Shown here: positions 1 to 12,726 of the stretch, in pieces
Numbering within the stretch: the stretch's first letter is position 1
How the letters are laid out: every line of letters starts with the position of its first letter
Source: Plazaster borealis
Taxonomy: Eukaryota; Echinodermata; Asteroidea; Forcipulatida; Labidiasteridae
Direction of reading: 5' to 3'
Assembly: GCA_021014325.1 (NCBI GenBank)
Contig: CM037464.1
Coordinates: 4,061,127 to 4,125,126 of the forward strand
DNA: 64,000 nt
Translations under genes and position numbers: made by a program
The notes under the pieces: generated by a model
The model's database searches: none
Seen by the model: the letters and a program-made list of their open reading frames with translations, nothing else
What the model was told of the DNA's origin: nothing

Positions 1-3000
1 GACAAGTCCAATAAAAACGTCATTGTAGCTGCAACGTATATTAACCGCTCTTTATAGAATCAAAAGCCAAACAATTTGGAAAAAAAGCTTTAGTCGGACC
101 GAGACTTTTGAGGCCGTCGCACAAAGGGACCACAGAGAGTGACAAAATTAATGTACAGTTATTGTTCTGTCTCGCACTCATTCCCCCTCTCTCTTCTATA
201 GCTCAAAAATATGGGATTTTTTTTTATAGATTCACCAGAGTAGTCCAACATGCTCGCTAAGCCGTCTCGGAACAGCGGGTAGATCTTCGCAATGATTGTT
301 GACTTAAACTGAAAAGTTAAAGGAAGCGTGACCTGCACCATGAAAGGACAGTGGGTTTATATCAGACACACAATTCGACGTGGCCTAGATTCCAAACAAG
401 AGATTCCTGGGCTTTCTTCTACCCCCCCATATCTCTCTTCTCCGTATGCTACTAAAAGCATCAGTTGATAGACCATCAAAACAGATAATAAAGTATTCGC
501 ACTTTCAGTGGCTGTAATTATTCCCGGCTGAATGCTTGTGATTGAGCGTGGGATGATACTGTATCGCAGACGGCCTTTTGTTGCACACTGTGCACCTGGA
601 ATCGCGCACATAAAGAACGTGTTTTATTTCGTGATCACCTTTTATAATCGACGCGGGCCTCAGATCATATTAGCAACTTGTATTAATAAATAGGCCTTTG
701 ATTAGGACGGGAATGCGCATTTTTAAAGAGTGAACTCTGACCTCAGAATCTGTCACAAATACTCGAAGTATTGCTTACACTGAACAGTAAAACAAAAAAT
801 GAAAGAAGCTACTGTCTGTACATATTTCAATACATATCAGATCAGCGCAAACATTTCGGAATCCATTGCACAAAGTCGCTGACAGCCGGTACATTAAATT
901 CTCATACGAAATTATATTTGCTAATGTCCTCTATGGATTTTTGGTAACACTAAAAGCATCGCTGCCTGTGTGGATCTACCACTATCGGCACTGTTATCAT
1001 CATATCGGTCTGTGATATACCTCTTATACAGTACTGCCCTATTCCAAGTTTCGAATCAGAAATTTAAAAGGCTATCGTTTCATGTCTTTTGATGATATTT
1101 TGAAGATGCATTTTGTATTTTCGACTGTATTCATTCGTAAATTGTAGAGGGGGACAATTTGAAATATTATTTCATCTTTATCATTTCCATCTGTCTTGAT
1201 GATATGTATATATATACAAGGACTTTGTGAGATTTACATGGAAGACTGGACAATGAATCACCAAGCCTGTGTATGTGAAGGAATCAAGACAAAACATCTT
1301 GTCGAGTTGTCGTACGGTTTGAGAGAGGCGGTGCATTTGATACAGGAGTCCCCGCGATATCGACACCGCGCGTTTAGAGACACACCGTTCATGGAGGCAC
1401 AGGCTGTGCGAGAGACTGCACGTGGATCTTTTATACCGCGTTAATTGGCGGCACGGGTTCAAACTTGAAACCACACAAAATATTGACTGTGTAAACAACT
1501 GTGTGCGAAAAAGGCTATCAGAAAATTATTCTTGGCGGTGTGAAAAAGAGAAAGATAAATAATACCTCATTCAATCCGATACAGAACTTGTTTTCCATGG
1601 TAAACGAATACTAAACGACGGCGAACTACACTCGATTAGATATGAATATCGTAGGGTAGCTTTGTGGTGAGTTTGAGATCGAAAAAAAAAAAATGCACGA
1701 GAACAATGGGTGTTAACTGATGGAATATTGCGATGAAGTCTCGTTGAGATTCGTAGGATGACTGAAGATAAAGTAGAATTTTGAGTTAATAATATTATTT
1801 GTAAACTCTGGGTAGTCACGGCGTGATCCATAAAATCAAAAGGTTGTTTGGTCAAGGGGATGTCAGAATCGAATAACAGCAGAAAAAGTAGGCAAAACAG
1901 GTTTATGTTAACAGAATATACAATCTAACAAATTAATACTAATACAAATGTTGGTCAAAAATGTGTCATGTTCTGAGGACGAAAATGTGAATGTGTCATC
2001 ATCAACGAGTCACTACAGGTGCTGGGCTTGGGACCACCGTCAGTCCGGGCTCACAGTGGGTAACCAAAACCAGGTGAAGGGGACGGGGCGACCCCAGGAG
2101 TCAAGCTGTGTCATCTCGACATGTTTAGAGTGAAGAGATGTCTAATGATAAGACCACAGTTGACGTCCATCATTGAGCAGTCAGCTCTGATATGCTGAAG
2201 AAAATATGTACGGGACCAGATCGAGGCTTATACAGAAAATAGACTGGTGCTACTTTGTAAGTTAAACGATAGTCATCTTGAGTATGACTATGATTGGAAA
2301 TGAGGCGGGAAGAGAAGTAGTCTGGTAACTGATAAAGTATTGGGCATCAACCCTACGTATAGTTAGTGTGGACCATAGAGCAAGGTGTGGACTAAGACAA
2401 ACATGGTAGCATCAACAGTGGTCTGACAGGGAGACGGGCAACCCAAACACCGAACTCAGTGAGGGGTCACTGATGGGACATCTGTTGGTTGATGGCCCTC
2501 GGTCACCTCCGGGGTGTGTGTGACCATCAAACCATTAAGGTGGTACCCCAGAAGTTTACACGATCAACAGGGGGCGGTGTGTACCCACCTGAATGCCTTG
2601 GGTCAAATTATTTTAAGAACTTCTCTTCACGTCGTAAAAGGGGGTTTGGGATAACAAAAAAATGGTTGAAATATTAAGGAGGTGTTATTGAAAGTTGTTA
2701 ATTAAAAGTGAGAGGCCCACACATGCGGCTTTGTGGGGAATGCATGTAATTTAAGACATGTTTGGAATAAACTGCTTGGGTGTTTCAACTTCTAAAAAAG
2801 TTTATAAAAATGTTCTTATCGTGAAATAATAACAAGTATCCCACATGTTGAAAACATTTGTGTGTTTAAAGACACGTTTTAAACTTCCAGTACTCTCTAC
2901 GCCCCTAGCCACGCAAAGCGTTCCATTACATAGCAGAGTTTGTTTTGTTATTTGTTTAGACTACTAACTTTACATCCAAACGTTCCGTTGTTAAGTGCGG

Positions 3001-3068
3001 TTTGAGCTCTAAATTAAAAATGATAGAAGAAGAAGAATAAAAACAAAACAAAAAAACTAGACACTTAC
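1..3068 (-). other. Partial intron 4 of the AP-2 gene
   Basis: This is intronic sequence after the exon 4 donor, running off the left edge. The next expected AP-2 exon (starting with a KSKNGGR-like basic motif) was looked for on the minus strand and is not here. Nothing coding or RNA-like was recognised. An imperfect hairpin lies at 2487-2533 (GGTTGATGG against CCATCAAACC). The rest is A+T-rich unique-looking sequence. Confidence 0.85.
2487..2533. repeat. Imperfect hairpin
   Basis: GGTTGATGG (2487-2495) pairs with CCATCAAACC (2524-2533), with one extra base. An alternative inner pairing is GGTCAC with GTGACC. It is intronic with no known function and may be part of an old repeat. Confidence 0.35.
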
Positions 3069-3273
3069 CTTCTGAGGACACCTCCGAGGAGCGAAGCGTT
3101 GAGACACTCGGGAGGCGACAATCGCCTCTGTACCTCCGCTACTGTCACCTTGTACTTGGAGGTAGAGGAGAGGAGCGAGAGGCGGCCCGGTACGGTGCAG
3201 AATACATCGTTGGGTGAGGTGACGTTGGAAACGAGACCATCTTTCCCATTCTCGTTCTTCTGTCGAATACCGG
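3069..3273 (-). CDS. TFAP2: AP-2 transcription factor, exon 4 (start of DNA-binding domain)
   Basis: This exon encodes the N-terminal part of the conserved AP-2 DNA-binding/dimerisation domain, which recognises GCCN3-4GGC as a dimer. Its minus-strand acceptor is a run of ten T then GCAG (AG at 3275-3274). The donor is AGAAG|GTAAGT (GT at 3068-3067). The exon is 205 nt: two bases complete an Ala codon (G from exon 3 plus CC), then 67 codons, then AG of a split Arg codon. Motifs seen in order are [40 protein letters not shown] and LLGGVLRR. They are nearly identical to vertebrate AP-2 (NEVFCSVPGR in place of [10 protein letters not shown]). The first ~20 residues ([20 protein letters not shown]) are a divergent linker. 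The basic region and helix-span-helix continue in exons 5-7, which are not in the window. Longer open frames over this interval (3057-3290, 3145-3348, 3099-3335) are other-frame shadows. Confidence 0.97.
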
Positions 3274-5835
3274 CTGCAAAAAAAAAACAAAAATCAAAAT
3301 TGAAAATGTTAATTCGACTTGCAAATCAAAGATAAAGATGAAAGTCACTGGAAGGAAGATTGAAATGAATTAAAAGTGCGTGACCCCAAAAGTCCGATAA
3401 TTTCAACCAGGAAAATGACTGTTATAATATCAAATGTTCTCTCCAATAATGTGGAAATAGGCCTATGTTGAGGGGGTAGTGAAGTAGGCAAAAACACATT
3501 TATTCCTTTCCCCTCGTCCTAAATTCACAATAATTCAGTCGTCACGGCTCTCTCTAACTCTCCACTCATTAAGGATTCTTGTCACAGTCGTGCGGTAACA
3601 AACATTAGCATGAACCAAGTAATAGTATTTCACATGAAAGAGGTGCAATTTCAAGAAACAATACTATGACAAAGGTTTTGGTAAATTTGTCTGTTTACAC
3701 CTACACCAAACAGTGCACTTCTATAGTGTCCATTCCTCAAAAGGCTAATACCGTTCGGATATAACATTGCAACAAAAAAGCCAGATGGCCCGAGTCGAGC
3801 GTTTGTTGAGATGATCACCGCCGAAAGAAAACTGCCAAGTTTATCGGTCCACAGTTCCTCTTTCCGGGTGCTCTTTCAAATGCCATTTCGCGCAAATAAG
3901 TTGTTGCATAACATGACAAAAGGATCAACTTTTACACAATAAATTGCAGTCAGTCCAACTTGATTAAGTTGTTCGACATAGCCTATATTTTTCTCCAGTG
4001 CCCACATTTGTTACTCTATTCATACCATTCACATCCTTTCTGTACCGAGTATTCTATTCTCCGTGACACTCACGTTCATAATAAATTAAGGACACGCTTG
4101 CAGGAATCTGACACTCCTCCACGGTATGACGTCATTTGTATCGAAGTCCCCCCCCTAAAAAAATGGAATAAAATCCCACTTTCATTTTGAGCGGAAAAGG
4201 GGCTAGAAAATTACTAAAATAGAACGTGCCGTTCTCTTCAAGAAGGTGTCCATAGTCCTACGCCGGGTAGTATTGAATGAAGCAAAGGACCCGACGGTCA
4301 CCGAAGATGCACGCGGGGCATCTGCTTTCAAGACTTAGTGTCAGGTATGTGTATATATATATATGGCGATTGATAAAAAACGGTGTATCGTTCGCAGCAT
4401 TGGATGCGAAGCGTATTCTAGTTAATGACTTGAGAAATGCTGACAATTCTGCGATCAATTGATAGATGCGCGGTGCGCGGGGGGGGGGTGGTTACACAAC
4501 CAAATTGAGGAAAAGAGGTCATGTCATTAGAAATAATGTTAAGGTGAGTTCGGTTTACATGGTATTAAATACATTGCCGTGTATTTCTTTTTTTTCCACC
4601 CATTCAACACGTTCAGTTTGAAAGGCCCATGTACACTGGATAGTGATTTAGTGCGGTCATAATTATATTTAAAAAATGCTCGCATGAGCGAGTGCAGTTC
4701 GGAAAAAATGTAAACACGGCGCGGTTTAAAATCCATTGCAAGCCACAGAGTATCGCTAGCAGTCGGTGTGTCCACACTAAAATCTCAACTCTGAAAACCC
4801 CCCAAACAAAAACAAAAACAACCAGTACAAGAACAAATGTACCACCAACACGCAACGATCCACTATAAAAAAATAATATTTACCAAATATCTTCACCGAG
4901 AAAGCAGACCTACGTTGTGGATGCACTGCTCTTTTATCATCCATCTCCATTGCCAGAACGGATATCATTTACAACAACTCCATCACATAAACTTACAAGA
5001 AACACAGTCCCCGAAAAAAAAGAGCCGGGATTTGTTCAGTGACAGCAATGTAATTAACACTAGTGTCACTGGGCATTGTAGCTGATGTGTAGCTCGTGAT
5101 CAGCGGCCTTGTGGTGTCAGCTGTGGATTGGCTTGGACATCAAATCCTAACCCAACACTTTCTTAGATTATTAATAAACTCAGCCAACGGATCGCAATAA
5201 TTCTGACGCAAAAAAAAAGTTATTGTTTTTCTTTTCTCTCCTTTTTTTTTTACCCCTTCTCTCTCTCCCTTCAAGTCATTGCGCAGTAAGTCCGACCTGG
5301 TCAGGATCACACCACACAGAAACTTGAATACATGGCGGTTTTCCTTATATAAAAAAAAATATATAAAAAAATCCGGCGCTATCATTCTAGCCAGAGGCGA
5401 TTATGATCCGCCCCCCCCCTCAGTCGCCGGTGCTTGAGTTATTACATTCAGTGCTAGGGGTGTATAGGATTATTATTAATGATAAAGTGATAGCATTGGG
5501 CGATCGAGCCGCCACAACTACCCCTCTACAAATGTGTCATTGCTGCGGATCGCCATTCAATGGGGAGTGATCAGTTCGCCGGAAAGCAACCGGGACACTT
5601 CCTCGGGGGGGCTCGATCACTGCAAAATATAAAACATTAAGGGACCCACAGCAAAACAAAGCTGGGAAGTGAAAGGGGGTTTTATATTTATATTCTGCAA
5701 GAGGGAATATTGTCGGTGGATCGCCGAATCCCCTTTTTTTATATGCTTCTTTATTTGCTAACACTGAGCGAACTTATCGCGGGCGATTGTTCGGTTAAGC
5801 CATCCCTTAAGGGTACAGGTGTGGCAGCGATGCTA

Positions 5836-5858
5836 TGTGTGTACACACACACACATAC
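5836..5858. repeat. (AC)n microsatellite
   Basis: A short dinucleotide run (GTGTACACACACACACATAC) in intron 3. No other feature is associated. Confidence 0.7.
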
Positions 5859-6037
5859 AGACATTATATACATCGATGAGGTGCACGGTAGCATAGTCGT
5901 CTAACCAGCCTAACCCACCCCAAGCTACTTGGTCTATATCACGTCCTGTTCACTATAGGCCCAAACCATTGCCTGCTTGTTCCAGACCTAAATATACCTG
6001 GCAGGCTTGCAGAAAGTTGGGCAAGATTGGCCGCGAA

Positions 6038-6057
6038 AAGAGAGAGAGAGAGAGAGA
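6038..6057. repeat. (AG)n microsatellite
   Basis: An uninterrupted AG dinucleotide run followed by an A-rich stretch, in intron 3. Confidence 0.8.
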
Positions 6058-7450
6058 AAAAAATAGAAAGAAAACAGCCGGCTCTGAAGACGTTGAACCC
6101 GGGCGAACAACAGCGCTAGGCCAGGTGACTCGCAAGTCTTTAACCCAATTCAAACATGCGCCGATACGCCGTGGGGACGAGGCCTGAAATCCGACCTCTC
6201 AAAATCCTACGACGGACACGAAATCCAGCGTGCCTAATGCCGTGTTTGACCCCCAGTCCGCAACCAAGACGTTGAACTCAAACTCCCTCTCTTAAGATTT
6301 TTTTTTTTTTTAGTGGAAGGGAGTGAGGCAGAAGGGGCCAGACAATAGCGGCATGTGCTGCAAACCCCAGCCTGCTATTCAACTTCCTTTCAATCTCCTT
6401 TCATAGAATGCCCCTGACATCCACTATGGATACTTAACAATATCCCGCCATCAAAGGACCTCGCCGACATTTTGGATTTACAGAAAGAAGGGCACTTCAG
6501 CCTCGATTATTAGCCCATATATTTTTGATGACCCAACAAACGTAATGACGAAACAAAAAACGGAGCAGCATTCACCCCTAACAACAAGACAACAACAGAG
6601 AGCAAAGAAGAAAAAGAAAAAAAAGGCCAATCGAGCTGCAACAGCCTCAGTCCCAGGGTGTTTGCAAATGTCAGTTCGCTAGTTAGGAAGGAGCGATCTA
6701 TCGAGGTTGATAATTATTAATGTATGCCTGTCGCATATAGGAAATTCAGTGTTAGTACTGGCAGAACGTGTCAAAACTACAAAATAGGTTGCATGGGAGG
6801 CCCGGATACCGTGTCAGAACCAATTACATTGCTTGTTCACGATGGCGGTTCTTATTTCTGCCTTAATAAACTCTAGTTATTCACTATACTCTCAAGATAT
6901 AATATGCGTGCACAACGTGGAAAAGCAACATCTGTTTAAAAATGTATGTTTATGTATATATAAATGTATATATATATATGTCACAGCATCGCATAAAAAA
7001 GGCCAAATGGGCTAATTCGGCGCCGTCTCATAATTTTGACCCGAAAATTAAATATAAAAAAACAAAAACAAAAAGAAAGACAAGAAAGCCCCCCTTGATT
7101 CCCAGATAGTAAAACACTGGAAACGCCCACGACAGACTTCCTATCCCACTTTACAGGCAGTCGTGCTTGTATGTTGAAAGCTATTAATTTGTTATTCAAT
7201 ATCTGGTAAATTGTGATTTACATTTACAAAACTCAATCATATGTGTTCATTCAACCGGCATTTAGAGTCGTCATAATTATAATGATTCACACTTTTACTG
7301 CCAATTTAAAAACAAATTATTCAAGCAAGACAGGAGTTCACCTGAAAAGAACGAACCTCATAATAAACACGGGCCTTTTTTTCTCTCGCATAAAGAGGGT
7401 GTCGGGAAATTTAATAAGAAAACAAAATTATCGCAATGACCTCATCCAGA

Positions 7451-7503
7451 AGGAAGAAGAAGAAGAAGAAGAAGAAGAAGATGAAGTAGAAGAAGAAAAA
7501 AAA
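7451..7503. repeat. (GAA)n microsatellite
   Basis: About eleven GAA/AAG units, then GATGAAGTAGAAGAAG. It creates a Glu-rich open frame (7213-7539, plus strand) that has no other support as a gene. In the pre-mRNA (minus strand) it reads as a pyrimidine-rich (TTC)n tract. Confidence 0.85.
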
Positions 7504-8392
7504 TCTCACAATGACATGCAGAAATGCGTGGTACAGTAGACACGCAATCAATTTTACCGGTGTGGGGGGAAGGAAACGCTGGCAAGAGCGCCACGTCCGC
7601 TGCCACCGTGGCCGTACTGTCCCGTCACCCTCTTGCGCTCTTTATTAATTACGGCAAATTTGATACGGAAAGCAAACTTGTAGGATCGACTCGGCAGGAA
7701 TAAGGGGGGGGTGAGTCTGCCATGGGTTGTCTCACGAAGCGAGTCGGTGGGGGAAAAAAAGACGCCGTGGCAATAATCTGAACCGACTGCGGACAAATCG
7801 ATGCGCCCACAAATTTACTGTGCCGCTGCGATTTAGGTTTGTTCAAGCATGCTTTCGGAATGGACGAGGGGTGTCCCTAGCGAGTTGCCACAACTCCCCT
7901 CTCCGTGTGAGTCAATGCGACGTGGGTATGGAGTTTGATGATATTAGGGGTAATAGTGCCCTGTTTGCAGTAAATCTTAAAAGATGTTTGAGTGACTGAA
8001 TTTTGACGGTGGCACGTTCGCCGGTGGAATATACGATGTCAACGGGACCTAGAGATGACGGTTGGATGTAGACGTCTTGTGTGTATGGAGTCCATGAAGT
8101 AGCTGACTCCATTGACTGGGTTATAATATTTGGTGGTGGGGAAGGGGGGGGGGAGACTCAGAGTGGCAATGCACTTAGTGATTCCAATTACTGGTTGGTC
8201 ACCTAGCAATGAAACGCACGGTGCGCAGTAATATATCAAGACCGCATCCGTAGTGCATTGATTATATATTGAAGCCGTGTATGAGTGGACCCACAAGCGT
8301 GTTATGACGGCGTGTAACAGATTAGCACGCAAAACCATCGACCAGGAACTAATAATACAGGAAAGATGAGGCTGCCCTGTAAAGGGGGTAAA

Positions 8393-8620
8393 GGGAAAAG
8401 TACAACCTCGGTCTCATGAAGCCGGCGTACACACCAACGCTGTTGCTTTACACAATATACATAACCCCCAACAAACTTTGAAAAATTCAAACCAATAGGG
8501 AAAGCACAACCTCGGTCTAAGATGGCTGGCGTACGGCCTACACACTAGTGTTGCAGCTTTAAAATAAATAATAAATATATATAGAACCCATAGCAAATCT
8601 TTGAAAATTTCAAACCAATA
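8393..8620. repeat. Tandem duplication, two diverged ~105/123-bp units
   Basis: Unit 1 is 8393-8497 and unit 2 is 8498-8620. Both begin GGGAAA..ACAACCTCGGTCT, carry GGCGTAC then ACAC..GTTG.., and end TTTGAAAA.TTCAAACCAATA. Unit 2 has an 18-bp net gain, mostly in an A+T-rich stretch. The shared blocks make a local duplication clear. Origin unknown. Confidence 0.8.
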
Positions 8621-10051
8621 GGGGTTAACCTTGTTTTGGAAGGAAATATCAATAAGTTGTAAGTTGTTACAAATTTGGCAGACCATTGGTTTTCAAGTTA
8701 CCAAAAGGAGATGTTCCCTATAAAGGTACTAGACTTCTCTAAGTGACGAATTCACTCCAAAACCTAGAGAAATATGGATGGGTGTGAAAAACTCTTAATA
8801 AGTTGAACTTATAAATAGGTATACTGGATGATGTAAAAACCCATGAATAAAGTCAGATGGAGAGCGTATACACACCCGTACAGTAATACTTAAAAGAGCA
8901 CAACGGTATACAGCCACGAGCTTTTAATGGGTCTACTCTCATTATACGGCCACCAGAAGAGACAACGAGAAAAGGCATAAAGACCAGCACGTTGCCTGGA
9001 GGGTCATTATGAAGCTCATCACGGCAGCTGATCTCGGCAGTTTTTCATTACACTCCTACTTTACGTTGGATTATGTCAGATACACTGATTAATTTCCGGG
9101 GCTTTAAACCATTCACAGAGAACCCCACGTTATAAACATACACATCCCAAAACACGCAGCTAGCTGTGAATGCACGTGATAACATGACGCACCTCTCGTC
9201 ATTATTTTTATGTCAAAATAAAAATAAATAAAAAAAAATCACTAAAAAAAGAGTCCCTTGTAAATTGAATTGCCCGACGCGGGGCTAAAGAGGGTGGCAG
9301 TTTGGGGCAATTTATATAAAATTATTCGGTGTAAATGGTGTTGCTATTAAGATACACTGATACTGAAAGATGTCGCGTGCTCAATTGTAAAGTGGTAATT
9401 GTCTTTTAGCATGTTCCCCGGGTTTTAGCTATACAATTTGAGGAGCGAAAACATCAATTGATTTGATTCAATCACCAACTACCAATGAAGGGTTACACAC
9501 AAAAAAACACGGGCCTCCTTTCCCCTCCGTTGGACCACGAGTAACGCGCCCTGCCGTTACGCTCTCCCGACCAATATGCGCCAATTGGCAGCAGTTTTGG
9601 AGGTGCAAGTCGTAATTATTTCACACAAGCTCAACCTAAATGGTGGAAAATCGGAAGGAAAATTATATAAATACTCTGCAGATTCCCCATGGACACCGCG
9701 GAGGGGATGGGGGGAAGCGAGCCCTGCCGACAGTGCGCAGTGGAGTACCAATGCACTGATTGCATACGCTTCATAGGTGATCAAACATCACAACAACTAA
9801 TGGCGAGAAACCCCAGGGGCTCCCGATGAAAAATTACCGCCAATAAAGCGTAAATTTAACTAAAATAAGATAGAAATGGCGACGGGGAGAACAGAGACGG
9901 GTTGGGGGGAACCAGCGCCTAGGAAATCAGGCAATATGAAATAGGGCGTGCGGAATTTTTCTGGCATATCTATAAAATAATTACTACTGAGTGAACAGCG
10001 CGCTGGGGTTTGTGGACTGACCAGGTTGAACCCTCTGTGCGTTTTTTCCCC

Positions 10052-10081
10052 CTCTCCTCCTCCTCCTTCTTCTTCTTCTTT
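10052..10081. repeat. (CTC)n/(TTC)n pyrimidine microsatellite
   Basis: A run of CTC units passing into TTC units, preceded by T and C homopolymers. Low-complexity intronic sequence. Confidence 0.8.
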
Positions 10082-12633
10082 AATAGCCTCGCATACAAGG
10101 GGGCATGAACTTGTGTGTTTGTGGAACGATGGGGGAATCTAGGCCATAGGGGTTGGTTGATTCTTAATTCGTACTGGCAATAATATACTTCGGCGCTGAC
10201 CCGAGCCGTACCGCGAGAAGGTCCGCATTGTTTGGGTAAGCTTCAAGCTGTAGAGGTTAGCGACCGCCTTCAAAAGGACACAGCGCCATGTTGACCCCCC
10301 TCGGCAATTGCCACCTCACCCCCCTTCCCAGTTGTGTTGCTTTTAAGAGAGACAGAGAAGAAAACAAAATAATGCGGTTTTCTTTATGGTTGTTATATTC
10401 ATAGTATCACCAATTTACAGGTATGGTAAAGCTTGGGCCACGTAATGTGAGTGGTATTGAATCTGGAATTGAATTAAGAATACCCAGTTATGAATGGGCT
10501 CGTATAAAGTTAATCCCACTTAACGGGGCTGAAATGAAATCTAGTTTCTGATCTCCCAATGAAATCGTCAGTGCTTAATTTGACGTCTAATAATGGAACA
10601 GCTTAACACTTTTTTTGTTCAAAAGCCACAATTGAAAACAGCAAAAAAGGGAAATCAGAAAAGAAACAATGCTCGCAATGTTGCCTGTGCCAGATTAAGT
10701 TAGTTTTTTTTTGGAGCATGCAAGTTCACTCGGAGAAGTTGACCCTCAATTTTTTTTTTAAGTAGCGGCCCAATTATTGGGTATGCTGAGATCGGGGGAG
10801 ATTTTGAAGTGCAGCTTGGGGTATTTGCAGTATTTAACGGAGGTCTGTTTCTCTGCAGTCGTAAACTGACATGATCGCGCCAATATCTGTGAATTCTCGA
10901 CATCTGATAGTTTTCATGCGATGTGATACACAGTGTTATATTCAACTAGCACGATCGAGGTTAACATTCACACATGTCATGTTCAATTGCATGTTCATTG
11001 ACGACATTTTTGGTGCATGTGTGCCGAGCTTTACAATACCCGTGGTTCCGTAGGTATGGGGCTGGCGGAAAAGGGATAGTTGGTTGGCGATTTGTTAGAG
11101 GGGACATAGACCAGCCCCTCCGGCGGGTGGTAGTGCCGTCTGTCCCGGCAGCAACATGGGCAAAAAAGAAGTGAAGGGGATTTTGCCACTGTTGCGGTGT
11201 GTGTGTGTGTGTTGGTGCAGTGGGTATCAATAGCGAAGCAATGATATCTGAGCGGCCCCGGTCTCAGTGTGTTCGCGGCAGTCAGTGTTATTTCCTAGCT
11301 TGTTTTCGATGGGGGATTACGCCGTACGACTCGCGGTAGCTCCAACTACCCCCTTCGTAAGCCTATCCAGGCACTAGCTACCCGATACCACACGGCAAAC
11401 AGTCACCCCAAGACTCCCTAATACGAGGCTTTGTAATCATCACAATGCCATGGAAATGTATTCAATATTATGGTGGCTAGTCCTCGCCCAGCTCAAAAAA
11501 CTGTCGATATATTACAACACAGAGGACGGGGGGAAGTAAAGCAAAGAGCCCGGCTAGTGGTGAGGCAAGAGGTTCAACGCCTTGTAGGAAAAAGTACAAC
11601 GTCATGTCATCGCGGCGGCGTCTCCACGCTACAAAGGGCCCAACTAATGGACGGGGCCAAGACTGCCAATACATGAACCAATGCACTGCCGAACCCTAAT
11701 GCCACATCAGCCGACCTGGTTTTTAACCACTGTTTCTCCTGCTGAGTCTAGCCCCCGACCCTTCCTCCACCCTCTCTAGTTGCGGGGTGTAGAGTGAGCT
11801 GCTCGCGGTGCCCCTATAGTGTTTGGGGATTTCTCAATGACTGATCAAACGAACGGGACGTGAGCCTACCGATGTGGAGCAATGGAGACTTCTTAAACCT
11901 TCAGTGACATCATCCATCGCCTCGGGCATGTAGACTCGAGCAATGCTCCTGGTACCTACCACCGTAAAAAAAGATGCAGGATGCTTGCCTAAAGCATGGA
12001 TGGTGCCCTTAGTCGGAGGGGGAAAACTCCGGGGGGTGACTGCACTTAACACCTAGCTACCGATATTGCCATTTATTTGCTTGTACGCCAAGCTCATATT
12101 AACGTAATTAATGATAGCAAAATTACCCTGATATCTTTTTCACAGGCGTTCAATATTTAGAATGAAATTTGATGTGGGTGGTTTCTCCATCTCCAGCCCA
12201 ATAAGTTCCATGCGCGCGGTATTTCCAATTTGGGGGGCTGCGTCATTCGGGGGAAGTCCCGTATTAAAAACCATCTGTCCTGTGTACAGCAAAACTAAAT
12301 AGACCTGCATTGGGGTATAGCATTGACCCCATTTGGGGGCACAGAGGGACTAATTCAAAAGGAGATAGGCCTATATGGTTTTTAAGAAAAGAAATGTAAA
12401 AGTGTAAACCGTATACACAAGGGGTATAGTATCCAATAGGGACCCACAGCTAAAAATAGTGCCTAAAAATGACATTTCGTTTTTTGAAAATGCATTAATT
12501 ATCACAGTCTTAACATTACAGCAAAACCTGCCTAAGAGATTTCATCAGTTTTGGTGTTGTCTTTTGAAAAAGAAAGACAGACAGAAATCAAATTACGTTT
12601 TATCAGGGATTTTCTGGGCATTCTTAACTTGCT

Positions 12634-12726
12634 TATTATGCCCTGTGGATTTTGGTCCACAGGACTCGGAGAAAAGTACTGAGTATACACTGCTTTACAC
12701 ACATCGGTGTATGGGCAAAACCAATT
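12634..12726 (+). mobile_element. SINE fragment, 3' body only
   Basis: TATGCCCTGTGGATTTTGG, then GGACTCGG, AGTACTGAGTA, ACACATCGGTGTA and GGGCAAAACCAA, match in order the 3' body of the tRNA-derived SINE at 43872-44051. The tRNA-like head is missing, so this is a 5'-truncated copy. Confidence 0.7.

Noticed and set aside
3057..3348. Long open frames over exon 4 in other frames and on the plus strand
   Set aside because: Only the frame giving [10 protein letters not shown] and [15 protein letters not shown] is conserved and bounded by proper splice sites. The others are shadows.
7213..7539. 108-codon Glu-rich open frame
   Set aside because: It ends in a (GAA)n microsatellite and has no family similarity or splice support.
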